Below are positions 43,948-54,149 of a stretch of 56,038 nt of DNA, piece after piece (the first letter of the stretch is position 1; each line of letters begins with the position of its first letter). The stretch covers positions 3,895,832 to 3,951,869 of the forward strand of contig BFEA01000013.1 in NCBI GenBank assembly GCA_003427395.1, written 5' to 3'. Source of the stretch: Chara braunii. Lineage: Eukaryota; Streptophyta; Charophyceae; Charales; Characeae. Made by a program: the position numbers and the translations under genes. The notes under the pieces were generated by a model. It was not told where the DNA came from and did not search any database. It saw nothing but the letters and a program-made list of their open reading frames with translations.

Positions 43948-45080
43948 GGTTGGGGGCAGCATTGATCTTCTGGAGGGAAACTGCTCAGTAGCAGTGAGGG
44001 TGCTAACTTAGAGGCATGGAACACAGGGTAGGTACGCAAGTGAGGTGGGATGCGGATTACGTATGAAGGACCATCTGGTTGATCTCCTACAATGTCTAAG
44101 ATCTCCCAGGGCCCAAAGTACTGTGGCATTAGCTTGCGGGATATGCCTAACTCCTGACCAAGCTCAGGAGACTTAACCCAAACTCTCTCGCCTACCTGAA
44201 AGTTAGAAGGTTGTCTATGTCTATTCTCAGATGCAATCATTGCTTCCTGAGATTTCTTAATATGTTCAACGACCTGCTGTAGCATCTGTTCATACTTGAC
44301 AACAAACTCTATGCTGCCAGGTGCTGCCGTGGGTTGTCTTTCTGGTAGCAGAAAGTCAAGCGCAGATCTGGGCTTCCAACCAAGATGTAGCTGGTTGGGA
44401 GTCATACCAGTGGTATTGTGTACAACATTGTTGTACAGGCTGGCGACGAGAGGTAACTTCCAATCGTCCTGACTTGGCTTGATATAATGTCGAAGCAGGT
44501 GCTGAACTACCCGGTTCATCTGTTCTGCCTAGCCATTTGACTCAGGGTGATTCCCTGACGTCATTTGGAGCTTTGTGTCCATTTGTTCAGCAGCAGACTG
44601 CCACAGTTCACTTGTGAACCTTACATCCCTATCACTAACGATAGACGTAGGTAGACCGAAGTCCCTTACCCAGTTGTCCATGAATAGTTTGATGACAAAG
44701 TCAGTCTTAGCAGTTTCTGGCATAGCGATTAGTCTTGCATACTTGGTAAGGCGGTCCACTATTACAAAGATGTGCCTTTTGTCGGACTTACTGGTCACAA
44801 GGGTATCCATGAAGTCCATGGACACACTCTGATCAGGACCTTCAGGAATCGGCAAGGGTTTGATGAGCCCAAGCGGTGCCTGAGTCCTATGTTTGTCCCT
44901 TTGACAAACTTGGCATATTTCAACATAGCGTTTCACATCTTCCATCATAGAAGGTCACCAGAATCTCTGCACTAAGTTCGCTGATGTCTTCCTATAGCCA
45001 AAATGACCAGTTGCATCGTGACATTCTCCTAAAAATAAACTACGCAAAGACTCACTATTAGCAACACATAGTTTTTTATT
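43948..45080 (-). pseudogene. E6 integrase
   Basis: HHCC: GECHDATGHFGYRKTSANLV, QRFW, TGA (Trp in E3), then PSMMEDVKRYVEICQVCQRD. Core: SVSMDFMDTLVTSKSDKRHI and SIVSDRDVRFTSELW with both Asp; the Glu region is QMTSGNHPESNG, a stop at about 44529, then MNRVVQHLLRHYIKPSQDDW. C-terminal: VGERVWVKSPELGQELGISR and the GPF/Y-like module FGPWEILDIVGDQPDGPSYV, ending FHASKL. Only a few lesions separate the pieces. Confidence 0.9.
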
Positions 45081-45700
45081 CCCTGCCTTCTCGAGAAACA
45101 CCAAGCCATCTACCATCGTAAATTCGTCCAAAGTCTTTATGTCCTTTGCTTGGAATCTACGGATGATCTCTGACATAACTGGATCTCCCTGATAGGCTTC
45201 CTCCAGCGATCGAGTGAGTTCGTCAGATATGCTGAACTTGGTGACTAGCGCGCCCAAATAGCCTGCCCTTCGTGATAGTGCATCAACCACTTTGTTATAT
45301 GTACCCTTGATAGGATCAAGTTGATAATCATACATGTCTATCACTTGAATCCATCTTTTGAGTGTGTCAGATAGTACAGGCTGTGTCTTGATCCAGCCCA
45401 AAGTCTCATGGTCAGACCTTACATAGAAGAATCTTCCTAGGAGGTTGTGTGTCCAATGAACTAGCGCTCTGTACAGGGCGTAGAGCTCTCTCTCACATGT
45501 GGACTTAAGCTAATTTATGAGAAGGCATCTTCTTACTCATGTACTCGACCGGTCTCAACTTTGGCCCCTCCTGTTGCGCAAGGACCGCGCCTATATCATA
45601 TTGATTGGCGTCTGTGGTCACAACAAACGGCTTGTCAGGATCTGGAAGCTTGAGAACTTCATAGTGTGTTAGAGCATACTTCAACCCATGTGCTGAAATG
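45081..45700 (-). pseudogene. E6 RNase H
   Basis: PFVVTTDANQYDIGAVLAQQ (catalytic Asp in TDAN), RPVEYMSKKMPSHKLA, a 1-nt insertion near 45510 that creates a stop, then shifted ELYALYRALVHW-type sequence, then MGWIKTQPVLSDTLKRWIQV and KGTYNKVVDALSRRAGYLGA. This is the part of the family that E3 kept only in half. Confidence 0.85.
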
Positions 45701-46371
45701 TCATGACCCAGGTACAAGATCTTGGTGTGACCAAACTTGCATTTCTCCAAGTTAATCTTGTACTGGTGTTGTCTTAGGAGACCTAGCACTGTATTCAGGT
45801 GCTCAGCGTGCTCCTCTGCAGTCTTACTAAAGATGAGGATATCGTCGAGGTACATGACGATAAACTTATCTAAGTAATCATGAAAAATCCTATTCATTGC
45901 ATGTTAGAACGTACCAGGGGCATTGTATAGGCCAAAGGGCATCACCACAAACTCGTACAAACCATACCTGGTCTGAAACGCGGTTTTGTGTTGATCCCCA
46001 GGTCTAATAGCAATTTGATGGTATCCGGACTTTAGATCTATCTTAGTAAAGTGCCGACATCCCTACACTTTATCCAATAGGTCGTCGATGCGGGGTAGGG
46101 GCTCTGCGTTTTTAACAATGATGGCATTGAGACCCCTATAGTCAATGCACATCCTCAGGGTACCTCCTTTCTTCGGTACGAATAGGACTGGAGCGCCGTA
46201 AGGGGAGGTACTAGGCCGAATCCATCCCTTCTCTGTGAGCTCCTTGAGTTGGCGGCGGAGCTCGTCTAACTCCGTAGGAGACATCCTATAGATTCGTCTT
46301 CTAGGCACCTTGCTACCTGGGACAACCTCTATTGCATGGACCACCTCCCTTTCTACCACGCCTGTGGGCTC
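45701..46371 (-). pseudogene. E6 reverse transcriptase
   Basis: [40 protein letters not shown] and [20 protein letters not shown] lead to DDLLDKV, TAG (Gln in E2 and E5), [47 protein letters not shown] (Gln expected), HAMNRIFHDYLDKFIVMYLD and DILIFSKTAEEH. The catalytic YLDD is intact. Another stop at 46371 separates it from the protease segment. Three nonsense changes, no large loss. Confidence 0.9.
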
Positions 46372-47159
46372 CTAAAAAAGGTCTGAATACTCAGCGACGA
46401 CTGATTCTATCTCTAGGGGTGATTTAACGGCCTCCCCTTTCTCAGAGACAAAAACTAAGTACATGCCCTCCTCGCGATTCTGTTTATAGTAGTTATAGAA
46501 AGAGAAGGCACACATGCAACCGTAGTTTTCCACTAGACTGCTAGCTTTATACTTTTGCAGCTTAACGGTCCTACCATTTGGAAGCTTGTGTATCAACACC
46601 TTTCTATCCCAATCAAACTGAGGTTGAGAAACCTCGAGGTAGTACATGCCTAATAGCATATCAAAGGGCAATTTGTCGCTAACCAGGAAGGAGATCTTAT
46701 GGCTCACTTCCCCTCCTCCATAGGAGAAGGTGCAGACTACGTCCTTGACATAACCCTTGACTACCATTTGGTGCTTGTTGGCTAGCGTAGAAGCTACAGT
46801 TCTGCTAAGCCGTTGCACTTGGTCCCCTAAGCGCAGTCTATCCACACAAGCACGACTGAGGAAGTTTCGTGTAGAGCCTATGTCTGCGAAGGCACCAACC
46901 TTGCGGCCACCTACATCAACCTCTACCAGGAAATGTTCACCCTTTGGACCTCTAATGATCATCGCCCAAGAGTCACTGGGGTCCTTCCCTGACCACTCAG
47001 TCTCTAACTCTTCTAGGGCCTCAGACAGATCTCTCGAACAGAGCGTCGGTGGGTCTGAATGTGTCTGCGGGGCGATGTATGGGCCACTAGCCTTGGCCAA
47101 CGCCTGAAGTGGGGAAGGCAACGTAACCACTTCAGCGCGAGTAAGAGCGGCTAACACTC
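46372..47159 (-). pseudogene. E6 protease
   Basis: VEVDVGGRKVGAFADIGSTR + NFLSRACVDRLRLGDQVQ holds the active-site position, with Ile instead of Thr/Ser in D-x-G. LPFDMLLGMYYLEVSQPQFD is the second conserved strand. The open frame starts upstream at 47370 and overlaps the gag frame (47160-47370), which suggests a gag-pol frame change, though a decay frameshift would look the same. Confidence 0.75.
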
Positions 47160-49070
47160 CTACTGGCCCGAGGAGTTTCCCTGCGAAGTGCTCGCAGAAG
47201 CACTGCCAGAGTTCGAAGATAAGCCCACCATTGTTGGTGAGGCTACCTTCGTTGTGACCTTTTTGCCTCGGCATGTCCTGGACATGTGGCCATAGTTGCC
47301 ACAGTTCATGCATGTGCCCTTGGCAACTCGGTCCCTCCACACCTCGTAATCTAAACCAATCTTCACCCATGCGGGTGTCCCTTGGTCGCCCTGACCCGTG
47401 GACCGTACTACCTTCTTCTTCCCGGTCCCCCTAGCCTTTTCTTTGATAGGCGCCACGACTCCCCCATTCGAAGTCTCACTGGCCCCAGCCTGCTCTGTCA
47501 CCTCCCCAAGGTCTGGGAAATCGCCAATCTCCGTCGTTTGACCATCATGGTCAACGAACATTAACTGACCCTTCTTCTTCCAGTCCTGGGGGAGTCTCTT
47601 CCTACCATCATGAGATACCTGATGCGCGGATCCCAGCTTTGCCTCTATGTCCAGACCTTTCTTACTAAAAGTAGCGAAGGTGTGCTGTTTGACATAGGCC
47701 TCATCAACCAACTTGGTCCTTCCCTCTGCAGATAGGCACCTTAGGTAATCCGTCAGGAGAACCTGTTGGTCAAAACGCACACCAGGTACCACGAGTAAAC
47801 GTTCTACGGTGTCTGTTAGCTCTCTAACATTCTTGAACCTGCGGGAACAAAGACTGTTGATAGCATCGGTGGCCTTCCGAGCCCCTTGCGGGTCATGCCA
47901 CTTGTTATACACAGACCGTACGAACTCTTCCAATGTTTGGGCCTGTGCCCTGGCATCGAAGTTTTGACCGTAGCCCTGCCGCTACACTAACCCATTCAAC
48001 CAGCGGGCTGCTGACCCCTCTAAAAAGGAGGCAACCACTACAACTTCCTGCTCTGGCCTGGTGAGCTTATGCCTCACATAAATAGGCACAGTCCTCACCC
48101 AGGTGTCTAAGTCCTCATCCTTCTTCCTATCGCCAGAGAAGGGCTTGGGACTCATCAAAGGTATCTTAGGCATCCACTGCATAGGCTGCATGGGCCCAGG
48201 GGCTTGCTGCAGCGGCTGCATAGCCACTGAAACAGGCTGTTGCACACTAACCCGGGCCTGGCTTGACAGTGGGATTGTAGTCACCACTGTCGTAGATGGT
48301 ACGACTGAGACTCTATGAACCGGACCACTAGTTGCTCCCAAACCACCCGGAGGGGGCATGCCAAACATAGGAGAGAAAGTTGGCCCTGTGGGTTGCGGCA
48401 TCGATGAAGGACCCGCACCCGCAGGGGGAGCTACAGCAAACTGTGGCTGCCTCACCACTGTACGAGGAGCTCGAAGTTCAGCCAGGATTTGTTTTTGGCC
48501 TGCCACCAATTCGGTCAACAATTCTTGCTGGACATTCTGCGCTTCTGCCACTGATAGTAAGGCACTACGCAGCACACGGACAGCAGGATCTAATGTCGCC
48601 TCATCTAGTCCTTCCAGCCTGCCTAACTCCAGCACTCTACTCCCTAGTCTAGCTTTTCTGAGTATGGCTCTTCTTCTCCTCTCTGCTGCTTCGTCCTGCC
48701 GCTGAAGCTCATCCTGAAGTTCTTCTGCCTGTTGGATTTCTAAATCCTCCAGTGTGAGTGGACTCTGCTCGCTGACTTGCAAACCAGCAGACTGACTAAC
48801 TGCACCCGATCCACCCTGCCTTGCTCCTGACGAAGTAGACTGAGAAGAGGTTTGCGACGTAGAGGCTACGGTAGCCATTGCAGCCGCTAAGCTGGTTGTT
48901 GCGCCCCTAATCCTCCTTGTTGCTGCCCTCTCCCTTGCTTCTCTTCGTAGCCTCCTTTCCTCTCCAGGGGCTAACTCCTGAAAAGTGATCAGTCAACTAA
49001 GAGCAGTTCTCTGTGTGACCCTAAGGGGTAGCACTAGCCTTCCCTCCTCCTCACTGCTGCCTTCACTCAT
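47160..49070 (-). pseudogene. E6 gag with zinc knuckle
   Basis: The open segment starting at 48878 extends upstream in frame to an ATG at 49070 (MSEGSSEEEGRLVLPLRVTQ) across a single TGA at about 48995. That start matches the E3 gag (MSDRDITSED). Then come a Glu/Arg coiled coil (LEDLEIQQAEELQDELQRQD), a Pro/Met-rich linker, and the capsid core KPFSGDRKKDEDLDTWVRTV and ASFLEGSAARWLNGLV. A stop at about 47982 is followed by EEFVRSVYNKWHDPQGARKA, WKKKGQLMFVDHDGQTTEIG and CMNCGNYGHMSRTC, a perfect CX2CX4HX4C knuckle. Confidence 0.88.
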
Positions 49071-50342
49071 GAGCTACAGTGTGTGTGATCTAAATTAGAA
49101 TCCACACTGAATCCTACCTTAGCTTGACACACATCCGCATGTGATACACAACTACTTACGGTCGGCCTGGACAGAAACAGTTAGGTGATGTAGTTGTAAC
49201 TAATGTCAGGTCCTACATGATATATTAAATCTATTTTTAGATTACTCTAATACAGATAGCCTAGCAGCAAAGACCTAGTTTGTCTGTAGCTGTCTGTCAG
49301 TTGTTAGACAAGTTCGTAACAACTAAATAATCAAAATAGAAATAACATCTCCTGTTGGAGATGTACACTGGATGGCAGATTGTCTAATTATAGCCGCTGT
49401 GAACTGGTTTTTTTTTTTTTATACCGGAATCCCCCCCTCCCCCTATATTCTTCTTGAGTGGTCGCTTTGTGTCAACGTCTTGAGCATCTGGTTGAGCAGC
49501 GTGTCTGAAGGTGTGAAATCCGGACCACCCCTGTGCCCCAAGTCAACATCGAAGCTGCCAGCCCCTGCGCTTTATTTATCCTCGCATGCGACGAGCCTTC
49601 CACTTGGTTTGATCTGGCTGATCAGCAGGGATTTAAGGAGAGCCCCCATCTCCTCAGGAATTATTTAACGTCGCAGACAGGACGACGATCACAGCCAGGT
49701 TCAACACCAAGTCCGCAGCCATAAATATTTAAAGATGGTCTGGTAAGCGTCTGTCCAAAGGGCTGGCATGCCCTTCATGCGCAAGCAGCAGAACCAAGGA
49801 CTTGCTGCCCAAGCATGCGTGTACTAGTCCCAGCGAGTTGGCATGGTGACCGTGACCCAAGTGCTTCGTCCAGGGCCCTTCAGAGGCTTCGCCCGTCTCC
49901 CACCAGCTTCCTGCCAAGGAAGAATGTCGACTCTCAAGGTTGAGCGCTCGCGACACCTCACATCGAGAGGACTCTCAAGACAAAACTCACTTCCTCACGG
50001 TAAGAAGTAACAAAGAGGGTAGATAAGGAAGAGAGCAACGTACCTCATAATGCTGCCCCCAACCACAAATTTCTCACCGGCAGCCTGATGTGCAATTATG
50101 ATGACCGGTCTTTGCCTCGGCACAACCAACAGCAGAAGGCGGTTCCACCTTGGCTTAATATGCCACATCAGCGAGCTCTCATCATCCAGCATACAACCCG
50201 TATGTCACCACATAGCTCCCTGGCACGCCCACTCTACCCTGGGCCGCCCAATGTTCAACGCCAATGCCTTATCACTGCCCCACACCTCATGCGAAACACC
50301 AATAGCTATTGCGAAGAACCAATGAAGAGCAATATGAACCAG
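49071..50342 (-). other. E6 leader
   Basis: About 1.27 kb between PBS and gag, the same length as in E3 and sharing its ordered blocks. A T12 run lies at 49409-49420. The conserved block is at 49621-49700. Confidence 0.7.
49621..49700 (-). other. Conserved leader block, E6 copy
   Basis: Minus-sense 'gtgatcgtcgtcctgtctgc', 'gacgttaaataattcctgag' and 'ccttaaatccctgctgatca'. Near-identical core to the E2 copy. Confidence 0.75.
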
Positions 50343-50353
50343 CTCCAATATCA
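50343..50353 (-). other. E6 primer-binding site, degraded
   Basis: Minus-sense tgatattggag at the position of tggtatcagag in E3, next to an LTR end in TTGCA. Three or four transitions have destroyed the match. Confidence 0.6.
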
Positions 50354-50356
50354 AAT

Positions 50357-51198
50357 TGCAAGGAAATAAGCAACAACTAGATGACAATTCCAGATTACAC
50401 CATCACATTGAAAGCCAGATAGTCACACCGTGTCCAGAGAACAACATTGCACCAATAATACACCAATGGAGGTTCGTAGTACTGAAAACCAATGCCACAG
50501 AGAGCATAGTCTCTCCTCATCAACACGAGAGTCCAGTCCCTTCACACTCCTACTTGGCGCTCAGCGCCCAGCCTACTCCTAGCACAGCTACTACAACCTA
50601 CTAATTGACAATGCGACTGTTGACATCAGCCGCAACCCGAAATACTTGAAGATGTCGCCCATGCAGACCATCGCCAATACAAGGTAAGTGCCCTCACATC
50701 ATCGTCATCATCATCCTTCACTTATCCCCTGACTTTACACCCACGTCTGTCCTCTCTTACACCCGAAGACCACCCCTGCGCCTCATTGTAGCCCAAGCCC
50801 GCCAGCTATGGTGGCTGGGCTATGGCGCTGCCCTCAGCAGCGCCCTTCTTCCCTGCACGACCGCAGGTGCTGCACCTCGCCTCTCAGCGCCAGCCAGCAG
50901 CCGCGAGCTCTTGCTCCAGCAGCACTGCCGCTAGCATGCGAGTGCCTGAATGAGCTGCCAAGGGAGAGCTCTTTCCGATATGGAAAGAGCCAGCCTGCTC
51001 GCGCAGCCTGGCTGGACTGGCCTAGGCCCAGAAGCTTCCGGAAGGCCCCAGGAGGCTGCCTGTATGCAGCAGCTACTGGGCTGCTGGGCCTCGTTCGGTT
51101 GGGCGCCCAATTGTCTCTGTATGAGGTTGTGAATCACGCCCAGGGCCTGCATTCTTTGGAAAAGCCCCGAAGGCCGTGGAAATGTCTTTGTGGCCCGG
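50357..51198 (-). repeat. E6 5' LTR, outer end cut
   Basis: Equivalent to 42672-43513 of the 3' LTR base for base in length. The outer 162 bp are missing at the joint with copy D. Palindromic TATA region at 50968-50990. Confidence 0.92.
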
Positions 51199-51906
51199 TG
51201 TCGGGACTAGTGGGTCCTGAATAACATCCCGTCACTCGAAAGACTGTATATGGCAGAATTGTGCACAACAGAGGAAACCGGAGGCAAGAAGGACGGGAAG
51301 TGTTCAAGCACTGATATCGGGGGGCATGGAGGCTGCCCGGGGTGTCGGGGCCACGGGACCATGAAAGGAGTAGCGCAAGGGCAAGCGGCAAGGCACCGTA
51401 AGAAAATAGTCAAGGCGGCCACTCCCCTGGAAAAGGAGAGGGACCGCCGAGAAAAGTAATGTCACGGGGTGCGCGCCGCAAGGAAGGAGGAAGGGAGAAG
51501 GTGACAAGTAAGGTGCCGGCGCATGAAGACGTAGCCCGGACCAAGGGGGCCACTGGGATGCAACGCCAAGAAGACCAAGGGGCCATATGCCAAGTAAGAA
51601 CCCGCGTCCGGGGAGGACGGTGCACGGGACACGAGAAGGACGAGGGAAGGAGGCCGCCATAAGGCGAAAAAATGACAAAGTGTCGAGGGCCACCGGCGGG
51701 ACAAAGTGTCGGGGACCACATGGGACTAAGCAAAAAATGCGGTATCAGGACGAGTACCGGCGGAACCACCGGCGGGACAAGTGCCGGCGGGACCACCGGC
51801 GGGACTAGTGGCGGGTACTAGTGCGGACCAAGTGGCGGGGACTTGTGACGTCCTAAGGAAAAATGGTGGCGCGGCATGTGGTGCAAATAATTAAGGCTAG
51901 TGGCAC

Positions 51907-51929
51907 CGTCAAGATCGGAGATCTTGACG
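51907..51929. other. Perfect hairpin cgtcaagatc / gatcttgacg
   Basis: 10-bp stem, 3-nt loop (gga). A relative with an 11-bp stem is at 53644-53668. Confidence 0.8.
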
Positions 51930-51945
51930 ACCAAAAATATTTGCA

Positions 51946-51967
51946 CCACTAGTGCAAGCACTAGTGG
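51946..51967. other. Perfect hairpin ccactagtg / cactagtgg
   Basis: 9-bp stem, loop caag; the copy A relative is 2086-2107. Confidence 0.8.
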
Positions 51968-52032
51968 GAGCAAGTGGGAAGGCCAAAAGAAAAATAAAAA
52001 GCAAAGAAACAAGTGGCGGGAGGCATGGGAGC

Positions 52033-52052
52033 AATCCGAAAAATCTCGGATT
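52033..52052. other. Hairpin aatccga / tcggatt
   Basis: 7-bp arms of the palindrome family seen at 3909 and 53988. Confidence 0.65.
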
Positions 52053-52191
52053 GACCTCCCCCAAGAAGATGGAGTCCGTAAGGACTGCATGAGAAAAATA
52101 GGCCTCCGGGAGAAGATCGGAGTATGGGGGCCTACCGTTTGGAAGAGAGAAAGGCAAACGGAGGCTCCCAATGGCATGGAAAGGCCACAAG

Positions 52192-52215
52192 TGCAGTTCG
52201 AGAAAATAACGGACT
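52192..52215. other. Hairpin with one G-T pair
   Basis: gcagttcg - agaaaataa - cggactg; the pair that is T-A at 2331 and C-G at 53241 is T opposite G here. Confidence 0.6.
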
Positions 52216-52289
52216 GACCCTTGAGCATGGGAAGGGCCAAAACTAAGAGGAAGAACCTAGAAAAGGGCCTTAACGGCCACGTGACACTT

Positions 52290-52790
52290 GGCATGCAAAT
52301 AAAAGAAAAAGAAGAAAAGAAAAATGTGGGGGAATAAAACAAAAAGAGTGAGAGGGAGTGAGTGAGTTGGCCGTCAGTAGGGACTGCCACAAGTAAGGAC
52401 TAGTAGGTCCCTACTGTCCAAGAAAGGAGGAAAAAGAAAAGAAAAGAAAAGAAAAATGATAAAAGGGCCTTAACGGCTTGTTGACACTTGGCATGCAAAG
52501 AGAAAAAGAAAAGAAAAAGAAAATGGGAGGTGAGAGAGGATGAGTGAGTTGGCCGTCAGTAGGGACTGCCACAAGTAAGGACTAGTAGGTCCCTACTGTC
52601 CAAGAAAGGAGGAAAAAGAAAAGAAAAGAAAAGAAAAATGATAAAAGGGCCTTAACGGCTTGTTGACACTTGGCATGCAAAGAGAAAAAGAAAAGAAAAA
52701 GAAAATGGGAGGTGAGAGAGGATGAGTGAGTTGGCCGTCAGTAGGGACTGCAGCAAGTAGGGATTGGCAAGTCCCTACTGTCCACAAGTG
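52290..52790. repeat. 182-bp tandem, about 2.5 units
   Basis: 'agaaaggaggaaaaagaaaa' returns at 52421 and 52603 (182 bp). Each unit holds 'ggccttaacggc', 'gacacttggcatgcaa', 'tgagtgagttggccgtcagt' and the agtagggac/gtccctact hairpin (52376-52415). The third unit is diverged. Copy A has one such unit only. Confidence 0.85.
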
Positions 52791-53240
52791 GGAGGGAAAA
52801 AAAAAGAAAAAAAAGAAAAAGAAAAAGAAAGGAGAAAAAAAAAGTCAAAAGGGCACTAACGGTAAAAAACGGTCACTTGGGGAGGTGCATCCGTGACCAG
52901 ATTCATTCTGGAATATGGAGGTTACAAAGGACCTTGATTTTCCTTTATTTTTACAGAGAAAATCAAAGAAAATCAAGGCCTCTTGCAACCGAAAAATAAC
53001 GGATTGCCTAGGGGAGACCAAACACATGTTTTGGGTGCACCGGGAGCCAAAATGGAGACCGGATGCACTTGGAAGTTGGCCGTTTCTTTTTCTTTCAGTT
53101 AGGGGCTAGTTGTGGGGCATTGGGACAAAGAAAATAGCCCCTACTGCAGTCCGAATTGCAACGGGCAGCATGGGGAGGGACAAACACATGCTTTGAGTGC
53201 TCCGGGAGCCAAAATTGAGCCCGGAAGCATTGGTTGTGGC

Positions 53241-53266
53241 TGCAGTCCGAGAAATAACGGACTGCA
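53241..53266. other. Perfect hairpin tgcagtccg / cggactgca
   Basis: 9-bp stem, 8-nt loop agaaataa; the copy A relative is 2331-2356 with a compensated pair. Confidence 0.85.
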
Positions 53267-53532
53267 TAGGGATGCCTAGGCCAAGAGAAAATGAGCCGCG
53301 ACACACCCAAGGGACTAGAAAACGACACCGTAGGCATAGGGGAGTAGAACAACAAATGGTGACGGCAAGGCGGGGGTCTCGCGGCTGGAAATAATCGGCG
53401 CGCTTGAGGCACATGGGAACTATAAGATGGGGTTGCCGGGGACATGGGAAGTCCCAAATAAAAATTGGGCATCAACCGGGATGATGCCAGAGACTAAACG
53501 GACCCAAATAAAAATTGTCGAAAATTAGGGTT

Positions 53533-53702
53533 GTTGACGACACAGCCGGCGAGACATGAAAATGAGGCTAGCATGGGAAAACGAAGGGGACTTGAGGAGT
53601 CCCAAGGAGAACTACAAGCCAAAGTAAGAGGTGGATGCGCGAAGCCAACGGCGCCGTCAAGATCGAAGATCTTGACGGTGGAAAATATTAGCACCACTAG
53701 TG
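53533..53702 (+). repeat. Artificial duplication, left copy (170 bp)
   Basis: Identical over 170 bp to 53741-53910, with the adaptor between them. It is produced by the assembly, not by biology. Confidence 0.95.
53644..53668. other. Perfect hairpin ccgtcaagatc / gatcttgacgg
   Basis: 11-bp stem, loop gaa. Its duplicate after the adaptor is an artefact. Confidence 0.8.
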
Positions 53703-53740
53703 CTGTCTCTTATACACATCTAGATGTGTATAAGAGACAG
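53703..53740. other. Nextera mate-pair junction adaptor (contaminant)
   Basis: CTGTCTCTTATACACATCT followed directly by AGATGTGTATAAGAGACAG: two transposase mosaic ends back to back, 38 bp, the circularisation junction of Nextera mate-pair libraries. The frames across it contain SYTHLDVYKRQ, a known contaminant peptide. Confidence 0.99.
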
Positions 53741-53910
53741 GTTGACGACACAGCCGGCGAGACATGAAAATGAGGCTAGCATGGGAAAACGAAGGGGACT
53801 TGAGGAGTCCCAAGGAGAACTACAAGCCAAAGTAAGAGGTGGATGCGCGAAGCCAACGGCGCCGTCAAGATCGAAGATCTTGACGGTGGAAAATATTAGC
53901 ACCACTAGTG
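53741..53910 (+). repeat. Artificial duplication, right copy (170 bp)
   Basis: See 53533-53702. The sequence continues normally after 53910 (caagcactagtg), so the true locus probably lacks 208 bp of this assembly. Confidence 0.95.
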
Positions 53911-53987
53911 CAAGCACTAGTGAAGCCCAAACGGGAGAACCGGGAATAAGAAACAAACAAAAATGAGTGAGGGGAGGGCTGCCCAGC

Positions 53988-54007
53988 AGTCCGAGATATC
54001 TCGGACT
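53988..54007. other. Perfect 20-bp palindrome
   Basis: agtccgagatatctcggact; the copy A relative at 3909-3928 differs by matched changes in both arms. Confidence 0.85.
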
Positions 54008-54149
54008 AGCTAGGCATGGGAAAATAAGAGTCCAAGGGGCTCCATGCAAAAAAAAGGTTGGCCATGGAAAATCGGAGCCCAGGGGGCTCAAAATCGGACA
54101 AATGGAGGCAAAATGGAGCGTCCTACGAGCTTGGGGATGACATCATTGT

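Larger units (their letters stand above)
42672..51198 (-). mobile_element. E6: near-complete chromovirus
   Basis: Minus-strand order: 5' LTR (51198-50357, outer part missing), PBS-like site, leader, gag, zinc knuckle, protease, RT, RNase H, integrase, chromodomain, purine tract, 3' LTR (43675-42672). The two LTRs are co-linear over 842 bp with no net indel and roughly 3-5% difference by eye, fewer than between the E3 LTRs, so E6 is probably younger. It sits in E5 and is itself interrupted by composite copy D. Confidence 0.93.

Noticed and set aside
51304-51796. Overlapping minus-strand ORFs rich in Pro/Leu in copy D
   Set aside because: The matching part of copy A is not open in the same frame, so there is no sign of coding selection.
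53531-54091. Frames ending or starting in the SYTHLDVYKRQ peptide
   Set aside because: This peptide is the translation of the Nextera adaptor, not a protein.
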